A stretch of 41,393 nt of DNA from Ramlibacter sp. Its GTDB lineage: Bacteria > Pseudomonadota > Gammaproteobacteria > Burkholderiales > Burkholderiaceae_C. The stretch lies in contig JALHLO010000006.1 in the NCBI GenBank assembly GCA_022844525.1, positions 1-41,393 of the forward strand. The letters run 5' to 3'. The notes beneath the pieces were generated by a model. The model was not told where the DNA came from. It searched no databases and saw only the letters and a list, made by a program, of their open reading frames with translations. The translations under genes were made by a program, and so were the position numbers. Below, piece by piece: positions 17,582-25,632 of this stretch (position 1 is the first letter of the stretch; every line of letters starts with the position of its first letter).

Positions 17582-18360
17582 GCGCGGCCAGCCTGATCGA
17601 GGTGGAGGACCTCACCATGCGCTTCGGCGGCCTGACGGCGCTGGACCGCCTGAACATGTCGGTGCGCCAGGGCGAGATCCTGGGGCTGCTCGGGCCCAAC
17701 GGCTCGGGCAAGACGACCTTCTTCAACGTGCTGACGGGCCTGTACAAGGCCACCAGCGGGCGCATCACCTACGGCGGCGAGAACGTGATCGGCAAGACGC
17801 CGCAGGCGATCTACCGCAGCGGCGTGGCGCGGACCTTCCAGCGCTCGCGCCTGTCGCTGTCGCTGACCGTGTTCGACAACATCCTGATCGGCGACTACCA
17901 GCACATCCAGCACGGGCTGGTGTTCAACCTGCTGCGCCGCAAGGCCTTCCGCGCGGAATACGAGGCCTACGTGGAGAAGGTGACGGCGCTGCTGCGGATC
18001 TTCAGCCCGCCGCTGGTGTCGCGCCTGTTCGAGCCGGTCGAGACCTTCACCATGATCGACCGCCGCCGGATCGAGGTCTGCCGCGCGCTCATGAGCCAGC
18101 CGCGGCTGCTGTTGCTGGACGAGCCTTCGGCCGGCATGACCCACGACGAGACCGACGAACTGATGCAGGACATCCTGCAGGTGCGCGGCAGGATGAACAA
18201 CCTGGCCGTGGTGCTGATCGAGCACGAGATGAACGTGATCGAGCGCGTGACCGAGCGCTGCATCGTGCTGAACTACGGCAGGAAGATCGCCGAGGGCACC
18301 TACGCCGAGATCACGGCCGACCCCGACGTGCAGGCGGCCTACCTGGGAGAAGCGGCATGA
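17578..18360 (+). CDS. livG: Liv-type ABC transporter ATPase (LivG family) with a degenerate signature
   Basis: A 260-residue ATPase. Walker A is G39-T47 (GPNGSGKTT), Walker B is LLLLDEPSAG (D181, catalytic E182) and the switch histidine is H216 (IEHEMN). The ABC signature, normally LSYGQ or LAYGD before RRLEIAR, reads F-T-M-I-D at 157-161 before RRRIEV, so the key glycine is isoleucine. The rest of the helix is normal, and the flanking DNA shows no frameshift. The LivG C-terminal end DPDVQAAYLGEA is present. In the dimer this weak signature would face the nucleotide held by LivF, while LivG keeps its own nucleotide against the normal LivF signature. Overlaps both neighbours by 4 bp. Confidence 0.93.
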   Translation: MSAASLIEVEDLTMRFGGLTALDRLNMSVRQGEILGLLGPNGSGKTTFFNVLTGLYKATSGRITYGGENVIGKTPQAIYRSGVARTFQRSRLSLSLTVFDNILIGDYQHIQHGLVFNLLRRKAFRAEYEAYVEKVTALLRIFSPPLVSRLFEPVETFTMIDRRRIEVCRALMSQPRLLLLDEPSAGMTHDETDELMQDILQVRGRMNNLAVVLIEHEMNVIERVTERCIVLNYGRKIAEGTYAEITADPDVQAAYLGEAA

Positions 18361-19064
18361 GCCGGTTGAGCGTCAAGAAGCTGAGCACCGGCTACGACAA
18401 GGTCAATGTGCTGCACGAAGTGTCCATCGACGTCGAGCCGGGCCGGATCACCTGCATCCTGGGCGCCAACGGCGCCGGCAAGAGCACGCTGATCCGCTCC
18501 ATCCTGGGGCTGACGCCGGCCCGGACCGGCGAGATCTGGTGGGACGGCCGCGACATCGCGCGGGAGAAGACGCACCGCATCATCGCCGGCGGGATCGCCT
18601 GCATTCCCGAGGGCCGCAAGGTCTTCCCGCGCATGACGGTGGTGGAGAACCTGACGCTCGGCGGCTACCTCGAGGCCGACGGCAGGCAGATCCGCAGCCG
18701 CCTGGACAACGTCTTCCATGTGTTTCCGCGGCTGAAGGAGCGCGCCGCGCAACTGGCCGGCACCATGTCGGGCGGCGAGCAGGCCATGCTTTCCATCGGC
18801 CGGGGCCTGATGGCGGCGCCGAAGCTGCTGGTGGTCGACGAGCCTTCGCTCGGCCTGTCGCCGCTGTACGTGAAGGAAAACTTCAAGGTGATCCGGCAGA
18901 TCAACGAGCTGGGCATGACCGTGCTGCTGGTGGAGCAGAACGCGCGCCAGACCCTGGCGATCTCGCACTACGGCTACGTGCTCTCGCAGGGCCGCGTGGT
19001 GGCCGAGGGCAGCGCCGCGGACCTGTCGCAGAACGACGAAGTCCGTTCGGCCTATTTCGGTTGA
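18357..19064 (+). CDS. livF: Liv-type ABC transporter ATPase (LivF family)
   Basis: The 235-residue partner ATPase. Walker A is G36-T44 (GANGAGKST), the signature TMSGGEQ at 136-142 is canonical, Walker B is LLVVDEPSLGLSP with D161 and E162. The switch position is Q194 (VEQN) instead of His, which is the rule in LivF proteins. The ATG overlaps the LivG-like stop (ATGA). It completes a five-gene transporter: receptor, two permeases, two ATPases. The stop is 8 nt before the amidase ATG, so transport and hydrolysis genes form one transcript. Confidence 0.95.
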   Translation: MSRLSVKKLSTGYDKVNVLHEVSIDVEPGRITCILGANGAGKSTLIRSILGLTPARTGEIWWDGRDIAREKTHRIIAGGIACIPEGRKVFPRMTVVENLTLGGYLEADGRQIRSRLDNVFHVFPRLKERAAQLAGTMSGGEQAMLSIGRGLMAAPKLLVVDEPSLGLSPLYVKENFKVIRQINELGMTVLLVEQNARQTLAISHYGYVLSQGRVVAEGSAADLSQNDEVRSAYFG

Positions 19065-19072
19065 GGATGGCC

Positions 19073-20371
19073 ATGAACATCATCGCGAACCTGTCCGCGC
19101 GCCAGATCGCCGCGAAGGTGGCCGCGCGCGAACTGGCGGCCGAGGCCGTGGTGCGGGCCTGCCTGGAACGGATCGAGGCTGCGGAGCCGCGGGTTCGTGC
19201 CTGGCAGCACCTGGACCCCGCGCTCGCGCTCGCCCGCGCCCGCGACATCGATCGCGGCACCATGCAAGGCGCGCTGCTGGGCGTGCCGGTGGGCGCCAAG
19301 GACCTGATGGACACGGCGGACATGCCGACCACCTACGGCTCGCCGATCTATGCCGGGCATCGCCCGGCCGTGGATGCGGCGTGCGTGGCGGGCTGCCGCG
19401 AAGCGGGCGCAGTGATCCTGGGCAAGACGGTGAGCACCGAGTTCGCCACCTTCCAGCCGGGTCCCACGCGCAACCCGAAGGCGCCGGCGGAGCGTCTCCA
19501 TACCCCGGGCGGATCTTCCAGCGGTTCGGCGGCCGCGGTCGCCGCCGGCATGGTGCCGCTGGCTTTCGGTACCCAGACGGCCGGCTCGATCGTGCGGCCG
19601 GCGGCCTACTGCGGGGTGGTCGGCTACAAGCCCACGCACGGCCTGCTGCCGCTGGCCGGCGTCAAGGCCTTGTCGCCCAGCCTGGACACGGTGGGCGTGC
19701 TGGCCAGGTCGGTCGACGACGCTGCCTTCTTCATCGGCGTCCTGGCCCGCCTCGACCTGCAGGCTTCGCTGCCCGCCGGCTGGCGCGTGGGCCTGTGCCA
19801 GACGCCGAACTGGGAACGCGCGTCCGGTGATGCGCGGCGCGCTTTCGCCGAGGCGGGGCGGCTGTTCGCCAGCGCCGGCGCGAGCGTGCGGGACGTGCAG
19901 GAACCGGGCTCCTGGGCCGGCCTGACACAGGCGCAGATCGACATCATGGGATACGAGGCGCTCGGCGCCTTCGCGCCGGAACGCAGGACGCAGGCCGGCC
20001 AGTTCAGCGCCGCCTTCTCCGCGTTCCTGGCGGCCGCCCTCGCGGTCGACGGCAGCCGCTTCGCCGATGCGCAGCGGCTGGCCGAACAGGCTCGCGCCGA
20101 ACTCGCCACGCTGTTCCGCACGGTCGACGTGCTGGTCGCGCCCAGCAGCGAAGGAGAGGCGCCGGCGGGACTGGATGCCACCGGCAATCCGGTCTTCAAT
20201 CGCATGTGGACCCTGCTGGGCGTGCCTTGCGTGCATGTGCCGCTCGGGGTCGGGACGACGGGCTTGCCGGTCGGGGTCACGGTGATCGCGCCGCGATGGG
20301 GCGACGCGCTGGCGCTCGCCGCGGCGGAGCAGCTGGAACGCGGCGCGCGTGCCGCAGGGATGGGAGGCTGA
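19073..20371 (+). CDS. Amidase-signature family amidase
   Basis: A 432-residue hydrolase of the amidase-signature family (GatA/AtzE/FAAH fold) that cleaves carboxamides to acid and ammonia. The catalytic triad is readable: K76 (VGAKDLMD), S148 (PGGSSSGS) and nucleophile S172 (GTQTAGSIVRPA). I chose the ATG at 19073, which has GAGG 6 nt upstream; the ATG two codons earlier overlaps that site. The protein is shorter than GatA, has no gatB or gatC partner nearby, and sits in a transport operon, so it is a catabolic amidase and not part of the tRNA amidotransferase. The substrate is unknown, but is presumably what the transporter brings in or a product of the next enzyme. Confidence 0.9.
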   Translation: MNIIANLSARQIAAKVAARELAAEAVVRACLERIEAAEPRVRAWQHLDPALALARARDIDRGTMQGALLGVPVGAKDLMDTADMPTTYGSPIYAGHRPAVDAACVAGCREAGAVILGKTVSTEFATFQPGPTRNPKAPAERLHTPGGSSSGSAAAVAAGMVPLAFGTQTAGSIVRPAAYCGVVGYKPTHGLLPLAGVKALSPSLDTVGVLARSVDDAAFFIGVLARLDLQASLPAGWRVGLCQTPNWERASGDARRAFAEAGRLFASAGASVRDVQEPGSWAGLTQAQIDIMGYEALGAFAPERRTQAGQFSAAFSAFLAAALAVDGSRFADAQRLAEQARAELATLFRTVDVLVAPSSEGEAPAGLDATGNPVFNRMWTLLGVPCVHVPLGVGTTGLPVGVTVIAPRWGDALALAAAEQLERGARAAGMGG

Positions 20372-20374
20372 GCG

Positions 20375-21667
20375 ATGGAACAGGCAAGAGGCGAACGCGC
20401 GCGCACGGTGGCGGAGTCCGCGCAGGATCATGTCGACGGGGAGCGGCTGCGCCGCGCGATCGCGCAGCTCGCAGCCTTCGGTGGGCGCGAGGACGGCGGC
20501 GTGTCGCGCCAGACCCTCACCGACATCGACCTTCAGGCGCGCCGCCACCTGGTGGAGCGGGCACGGGCGCTGGGCTGCGAGGTGCGGATCGACGAAGCGG
20601 CCAACCTGTATTTCCGCCGTCCCGGCGAGCAGGACCTGCCGCCGGTGCTCACCGGCAGCCACGTGGACACCCAGCCCGTGGGCGGCAAGCTCGATGGCGC
20701 CTACGGCGTGCTCGCCGGGCTGGAGCTCGTCGAAGCGCTGAACGACGCGAAGGTGCGGACAGCGCGCCCGGTGGAGGTGGTCTGCTGGACCAACGAGGAG
20801 GGCAGCCGCTTCGGCCCGGGCTGCATGGGCTCCAGCGCGTTCGTCGATCCGGCGCGGCTGCCCGCCTACCGTGCGGCCGTCGACGGCGACCAGGTGACCT
20901 TCGGCGAGGCGCTGGATCGCGCCCTGCAGCAGATGGCCGACGTGCCGCGGCGGGCGATGAAGCAGCCGCTGGCCGGCTTCGTCGAACTGCATATCGAGCA
21001 GGGCCCGGTGCTGGAACGGGCCGGCGTGGCCCTGGGGGTGGTGACGGGCATCCAGAGCGTGCGCTGGTACGCCGTGAAGGCAAGGGGCGTCGCCGCGCAC
21101 GCGGGGACCACGCCGATGGAGGTGCGCGCGGATGCGATGGCGGCCTGCATCGAGGTCGCGCACAGGCTGCAGGCGGAAGCCGCCAAGGCGGCGGGCAGCG
21201 GCCTGCGCCTGACGCTCGGGCGCTGGGTCGTCAGCCCCAACTCGATCAACACCATCCCCGGCGAAGTGGAGTTCACGGTGGATGCGCGCTGCGTCGACGA
21301 GCAGGTGCTGGCCCGCTTCGACGCCGGCCTGCGCACGATCGTCGCCGGGCACGCGTGGCGCGGGCGAATGGAGCTGCAGCCGCTGTTCGCGCGGGCGCCG
21401 ACGCGGTTTCCGCAGGCGATGCTGGATGTGATGGCGCAGGCTTGCCAGCGCGCGTCGCGGATCGCCGGCAAGCCGTCCCCGATCGAGCTGACGTCGGGCG
21501 CCTTCCATGACGCCATGTACCTGGCCGACCATTGCCCCACCGCGATGATCTTCGTGCCGAGCAAGGATGGCCTGAGCCACAACGCCGCCGAGGAGACGGC
21601 GCACGAGGACCTGGTGCTGGGCGCCCGGGCGCTGGCGCACGCGGTGGGCTGGCTGGCATCCGCCTGA
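20375..21667 (+). CDS. M20 family Zn-dependent amidohydrolase (N-carbamoyl-amino-acid hydrolase / allantoate amidohydrolase type)
   Basis: A 430-residue binuclear metal hydrolase of the HyuC/AllC group. Metal ligands are readable: H96 (GSHVDTQ), bridging D107 (GGKLDGAYG), the E141/E142 pair (TNEEGSRFGPG), H206 (ELHIEQGPVLE) and a late His in DGLSHNAAEE. The dimerisation-domain motif AHAGTTPM is also present. The family removes carbamoyl groups from N-carbamoyl amino acids, allantoate, ureidoglycolate or beta-ureidopropionate, releasing CO2 and ammonia. GGGAGG stands 7 nt before the ATG, 3 nt after the amidase stop. Together with the amidase this suggests stepwise release of nitrogen from an imported ureide or amide. 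Confidence 0.9.
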   Translation: MEQARGERARTVAESAQDHVDGERLRRAIAQLAAFGGREDGGVSRQTLTDIDLQARRHLVERARALGCEVRIDEAANLYFRRPGEQDLPPVLTGSHVDTQPVGGKLDGAYGVLAGLELVEALNDAKVRTARPVEVVCWTNEEGSRFGPGCMGSSAFVDPARLPAYRAAVDGDQVTFGEALDRALQQMADVPRRAMKQPLAGFVELHIEQGPVLERAGVALGVVTGIQSVRWYAVKARGVAAHAGTTPMEVRADAMAACIEVAHRLQAEAAKAAGSGLRLTLGRWVVSPNSINTIPGEVEFTVDARCVDEQVLARFDAGLRTIVAGHAWRGRMELQPLFARAPTRFPQAMLDVMAQACQRASRIAGKPSPIELTSGAFHDAMYLADHCPTAMIFVPSKDGLSHNAAEETAHEDLVLGARALAHAVGWLASA

Positions 21668-21690
21668 AGCAGCATGGGAGCCGTTGCCTC

Positions 21691-22275
21691 ATGAGACCGA
21701 GGACGGTCGCGCCGCAGGGCGATGCCGCCGGCAAGTCGCTTCCCATGCTGGGCGCGAGGATCCGCCACGCGCGCCGGGTGGCGCACCTCACCATGACGCA
21801 GCTCGCCGAGAAGGCCGGCTGCTCGGAAAGCCTCGTCTCCAAGATCGAGGGCGGCCAGGCGACGCCTTCGCTCGCCATGCTGCACCGGATCGCGGCGGCC
21901 CTGAACACCAACATCGCCACCCTGACCGAGGACGGCCCTGTGGACCGACCCGTGCTGCGCAGCGGCGAGCGGCCGGTGATCAGCGCCGGCGGGATCTCGC
22001 TGGAGCGGCTGGTGCTGCCCAAGCGCGGCGGCCTGCTGCAGGCGAACATCCACATCGTCCAGCCGGGTGCCGCGAGCGACGGCCAGATCGTGCACGCCGG
22101 CGAGGAGGTCGGCTACGTGCTGGAAGGCCGGATCGAACTCACGCTCGGCGACGAGCGCCACGAGATCGGGGCCGGCGACTCCTTCACGTTCGCCAGCCAG
22201 CTTCCGCACGGATACCGCAACGTGGGCAAGACGGTCGCCCGCATTCTCTGGGTGAACACGCCGGCGACCTTCTGA
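21691..22275 (+). CDS. XRE family regulator with C-terminal cupin domain
   Basis: A 194-residue transcription factor. An HTH of the XRE type spans about 19-79 (GARIRHARRVAHLTMTQLAEKAG, SESLVSKIEGG), and a cupin_2 sensing domain spans about 118-190 (GEEVGYVLEGRIELTLGDE, AGDSFTFASQLPHGYRN). This architecture (PuuR/SutR-like) usually represses nearby transport and catabolic genes and releases DNA on binding a small ligand. It starts 23 nt after the amidohydrolase stop, so it is probably co-transcribed and autoregulating. The inverted repeat at 14140-14154 is a candidate site, unproven. Confidence 0.92.
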   Translation: MRPRTVAPQGDAAGKSLPMLGARIRHARRVAHLTMTQLAEKAGCSESLVSKIEGGQATPSLAMLHRIAAALNTNIATLTEDGPVDRPVLRSGERPVISAGGISLERLVLPKRGGLLQANIHIVQPGAASDGQIVHAGEEVGYVLEGRIELTLGDERHEIGAGDSFTFASQLPHGYRNVGKTVARILWVNTPATF

Positions 22276-22337
22276 GGCGGCGCTGCGGCAGGGCCGGCCG
22301 TGCGCCCCGCTTCAGACCGTGGCCACCGGCGCGCCCG

Positions 22338-23255
22338 TCAGGCTTCGCCTGCGGTCCAGAAGATGTTGTCGACCTCGAAATCCGCCTCGTCCTGCACCAG
22401 GCTCACGACCGTGCGGATCAGAGGGCGGTCGTCGTCGCGCCGCCAGATCAGGTTGTAGGGCAGGCGCGGCATGGGCGGCTGGCTTTCGAGCGGGACGAGC
22501 AGCCCGCGGTCGAAGAGCGGCTGCACGTACCGGCGGGGCTGGAAGCTGATGCCGACGCCCGCGATGGTCAGCGCGATGATCGCCGCGCGGCTGTTGCACC
22601 GGATGGTCTTGGCCACCCGGATGCGGTTGGCCCGCGACCAGGTGTCGAAGGCCGCCGACAGGCCGGAGTCCTCGGGGTTGTTGATGACGGGATGCGCGGC
22701 GAACTGCTCGGGCGACAGCACCGTGCGCCGCCGCAGCCGCGACGGCGAACTGGTCCACACGAAGTCGATTTCCGCCACGCGCAGGCTCTGCACGTCCGGC
22801 GCTTGCACGGGGCCCGCGATGCTCGCCACGTCGAGCTCCCCGCGGGTGATCGCCGCTTCCAGCGGCCTGGACAAGGCCACCGTCGGTTCGAGCGCGACCT
22901 GCGGATAGCTCTGCTCGAGGCGCGCCGCGAAGGAGGGGAACCAGGTGGTCGCCGCCAGCTCGGTCAGCCCGAAGCGGCAGACGCCGCGCACTTCCTGCTC
23001 GCCCGCGGCCAGGCTGGAGCGGATCTCGCGCTCGAACTGCAGCATGGTGCCGGCCTTCTCCAGCAGGAGCTCCCCCGCGCCGGTGAGCGTCGGGCGCCGG
23101 CTGTTGCGGTCGAACAGCAGTTGCCCGAGGTCGGCCTCGAGCTCCGCGATGCGCTTGGAAAGCGAGGACTGCGTGACGTGCAGGCGGCGCGCCGCGATGG
23201 CGAAGGTTCCGAGCTTCGCCGCCCAGTAGAACGCTTCGAGTTGCTTCAGGGTCAT
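22338..23255 (-). CDS. LysR family transcriptional regulator
   Basis: A 305-residue LTTR. The winged HTH lies at 1-62 (MTLKQLEAFYWAAKLGTFAIAARRLHVTQSSLSKRI as pattern), followed by the effector-binding domain from about 90. It lies 44 nt after the CoA-transferase gene on the same strand, thus at the end of the leftward catabolic operon, unlike the more usual divergent LysR layout. It is the most likely local regulator of the divergent acyl-CoA operons. Its 3' end faces the XRE-cupin gene across about 60 bp. Confidence 0.95.
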   Translation of the reverse strand: MTLKQLEAFYWAAKLGTFAIAARRLHVTQSSLSKRIAELEADLGQLLFDRNSRRPTLTGAGELLLEKAGTMLQFEREIRSSLAAGEQEVRGVCRFGLTELAATTWFPSFAARLEQSYPQVALEPTVALSRPLEAAITRGELDVASIAGPVQAPDVQSLRVAEIDFVWTSSPSRLRRRTVLSPEQFAAHPVINNPEDSGLSAAFDTWSRANRIRVAKTIRCNSRAAIIALTIAGVGISFQPRRYVQPLFDRGLLVPLESQPPMPRLPYNLIWRRDDDRPLIRTVVSLVQDEADFEVDNIFWTAGEA

Positions 23256-23299
23256 GGACTGTCCAGGCGGGGCAGTCTACCCGAGCGACCCCGCGGGTT

Positions 23300-24529
23300 T
23301 CAGCCCGTGGCCGCCATTTCCACCGGCGACTGGACCACGCCGTCGCGCAGCAGGCCTTCGATCTCGGCGCTGGAGAAGCCCGCCTCCTCGAGCACCCCGA
23401 CGCTGTCTTCGCCCAGCCGCGGCGCGTGGTGGCGTACCTGGAAGGGCGCCGCGAACTGCACCGGGCTGCGCACGACGCGGTAGGCGCCCTCGGTCGGGTG
23501 CTGCTGCATGGGGAACATGCCCACGGCGAGGAGGTGCTCGTCGTGCAGCACCTCGTCGAGGCTCTTGACGGGCATGCACGGAATGCTCACGCCGTCGCAG
23601 AAGGCCTGCCATTGCGCGTTCGCGAACCGCGGCGCCTCCTCCTCCACCACCGAGTACAGCAGGTCGATGTGCTGCACCCGGTCCGCGAGCACGCGGAACC
23701 TGGGATCGCCGAGGAATTCGGTGCGGCCGGTGAAGCGGAAGAAATCCGCCCAGTTCGCGTCCGAGTAGGGAAGGATGCACATGTGGCCGTCGCGGGTGCG
23801 GAAGGGCTTGCGGTACTTGCTCAGCACGCGCTTGAAGCCGATCTCCCCCAGCGGGGGCTCGAAGGTGGCGCCGTGCAGGTGCTCGACGAGCGCGAATTCC
23901 GCGGCGGTCTCCAGCATGGGCACCTCGACGGCCTGGCCGCCGCCGCCCCGGGCCTGCTGCAGCAGGGCGGCCAGCACGGCGTAGGCGACCGTGTGGCCGG
24001 TGATCTTGTCGCACAGCACCGTGGGCGCGAACGCCGGCTCGCCGTGCACCATGGCATGCAGGCCCGCGAGCCCGGAGCCCGCCTGGATGACGTCGTCGTA
24101 GGCGGCCCGGCCCGAGTAGGGGCCGGCCGAGCCGAAACCGACGGCCGCGCAATAGACGATGTCCGGGTTGATGCTGCGCACGCCCTCGTAGCTCAGGCCG
24201 AGGCGGTCCGCGGCCTGCTGCCGCATGTTGTGGATGAAGCCGTGGGCGCCTGCCAGCAGCCGCTGGAGCACGGCCATCCCCTGCGGCGTCTTGAGGTCCA
24301 CCGAGATGCTGCGCTTGTTGCGGTTCAGGTTCAGGTAGTAACCCGCCATGCCTTCGTGCTTGAGCGGCTTGTAGTGGCGGGTCTGGTCCCCGGCGAGCGT
24401 CTCGACCTTGATCACGTCGGCGCCGAGGTCCGCCAGGATGCGGGTGGCATAGGGCCCGAGCACGACCGTCGTGAGGTCGACGATGCGGATGCCCTCCAGG
24501 GGGCCTTTCGCGAAGCGGCTGTTCGTCAT
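23300..24529 (-). CDS. CaiB/BaiF family CoA-transferase (class III)
   Basis: A 409-residue class III CoA-transferase that moves CoA between carboxylic acids through an aspartyl-CoA intermediate. Family blocks: EGIRIVDLTTVVLGPYATRILADLGADVIKVE at the N-terminus, LNLNRNKRSISVDLK at about 66-80, and the probable catalytic Asp D174 in VLCDKITGH. The start at 24529 has AAGGAC just upstream and is 11 nt from the dehydrogenase gene before it. No acyl-CoA ligase is found in the locus, so this enzyme is the likely activation step for the substrate acid. The CoA donor is unknown. Confidence 0.93.
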   Translation of the reverse strand: MTNSRFAKGPLEGIRIVDLTTVVLGPYATRILADLGADVIKVETLAGDQTRHYKPLKHEGMAGYYLNLNRNKRSISVDLKTPQGMAVLQRLLAGAHGFIHNMRQQAADRLGLSYEGVRSINPDIVYCAAVGFGSAGPYSGRAAYDDVIQAGSGLAGLHAMVHGEPAFAPTVLCDKITGHTVAYAVLAALLQQARGGGGQAVEVPMLETAAEFALVEHLHGATFEPPLGEIGFKRVLSKYRKPFRTRDGHMCILPYSDANWADFFRFTGRTEFLGDPRFRVLADRVQHIDLLYSVVEEEAPRFANAQWQAFCDGVSIPCMPVKSLDEVLHDEHLLAVGMFPMQQHPTEGAYRVVRSPVQFAAPFQVRHHAPRLGEDSVGVLEEAGFSSAEIEGLLRDGVVQSPVEMAATG

Positions 24530-24540
24530 GTCCTTGTTCC

Positions 24541-25632
24541 TCAGAGGCCGGCGATGCGCGGCCACAGGGTGCTGCCGGCGCAGCCGCACACCAGTTCGCC
24601 GATCCTGCGGCTCCAGAGCGATTCGGAGCCGAAGTCGTCGCGCCAGGCCCAGAGCCGCCGGGTGTGGTGGTGCAGCACGTGTTCCTGGGTGAAGCCGATG
24701 GCGCCGTGCACCTGGTGCACCAGCGCGCTCACCTTGCCCGCGGCTTCGCCGCAGCGCGCCTTGGCCGCCGCGATGCAGAACACGCTGTCTTCGTCCGCCT
24801 CCGGCCGCCAGTGTTCCAGCGCGAGTCCGGCCGCCGAGACGGACGCCGCCGTTTCGGCCGCGGCCTCCACGAGCATGTCCTGCACCGGCGCGAACCGTGC
24901 GATGGCCTTGCCGAACTGCGCGCGCTCGCCGGCGTACTGCAGGCCGAGTTCCAGGCAGCGTTGCATGCCGCCGACCATCTGCAGGCTGCGCAGCATCGCG
25001 CCGTGCGCCTGCAGCGCCAGCGGATGCCGCGGCTGCCAGCGGACCCGGCGCGCGGCCGGAACGAGGACTTCGTCCAGGCGCAGCGAGAACGCTGCCTCCA
25101 GGCCGGGGCCCGCGCAGCGCTCGCGCGGCAATCCATCGGTGTCCAGCAGGAGCAGCCAGTCCCCGCCGTCCGCGCCGCGCCCGTGCACCAGCAGCGATGC
25201 GGGAACGTCCGCGAAGGCGAGCGGTTCCGTCACGAGGCTGGCGGCCATCCCGCCGCGCATTTCGCGCAGTACCGCGGACGCCCCTTGCGCCTGGGACGCG
25301 AGCAGCACGGGGCGGTCCCCCGCCAGGTCCAGGTCGCCCCCGGCCCCCGCCCACAAGGCCTTGGCGACCATCGTGTCGCCCAGCGGCAGCGGCAGCGCGC
25401 GATAGCCGGCCAGGCGCACGATCTCGAAGGCATCGGCGGCGGCGAGGCCGACGCCTCCCTGCGCTTCCGGCACCAGCGCCAGCGACAGCGCGGATTCCTC
25501 CACGCTGCGCCAGAGTTCGCCGTTCCAGCGGCCCGCGCTCGCCGCCTCCAGCGCCTCGCGCGTCAGGAGCTCGCGGAACTGGCGGTCCGCCTGCTCGGAA
25601 ATGATGGAGGAGAAGCCGTCGTCGCGGTTCAT
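24541..25632 (-). CDS. Acyl-CoA dehydrogenase, second subunit type
   Basis: A 363-residue flavoprotein of the acyl-CoA dehydrogenase superfamily. The C-terminal domain is recognisable (YAGERAQFGKAIARFAPVQDMLV, VHQVHGAIGFTQEHVLHHHTRRL), but the N-terminal half is diverged and the C-terminus ends after RRLWAWRDDFG without an EGT-type catalytic Glu segment. Such subunits often form heteromers with a second dehydrogenase, as in FadE pairs for steroid side chains. The ATG overlaps the stop of the other dehydrogenase (ATGA), supporting equimolar synthesis. It probably supplies FAD-binding residues, not the catalytic base. Confidence 0.88.
   Translation of the reverse strand: MNRDDGFSSIISEQADRQFRELLTREALEAASAGRWNGELWRSVEESALSLALVPEAQGGVGLAAADAFEIVRLAGYRALPLPLGDTMVAKALWAGAGGDLDLAGDRPVLLASQAQGASAVLREMRGGMAASLVTEPLAFADVPASLLVHGRGADGGDWLLLLDTDGLPRERCAGPGLEAAFSLRLDEVLVPAARRVRWQPRHPLALQAHGAMLRSLQMVGGMQRCLELGLQYAGERAQFGKAIARFAPVQDMLVEAAAETAASVSAAGLALEHWRPEADEDSVFCIAAAKARCGEAAGKVSALVHQVHGAIGFTQEHVLHHHTRRLWAWRDDFGSESLWSRRIGELVCGCAGSTLWPRIAGL

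Noticed and set aside
19073-20371. Amidase as GatA of the tRNA amidotransferase
   Set aside because: No gatB or gatC next to it, a shorter length, and membership of a transport-catabolic operon.
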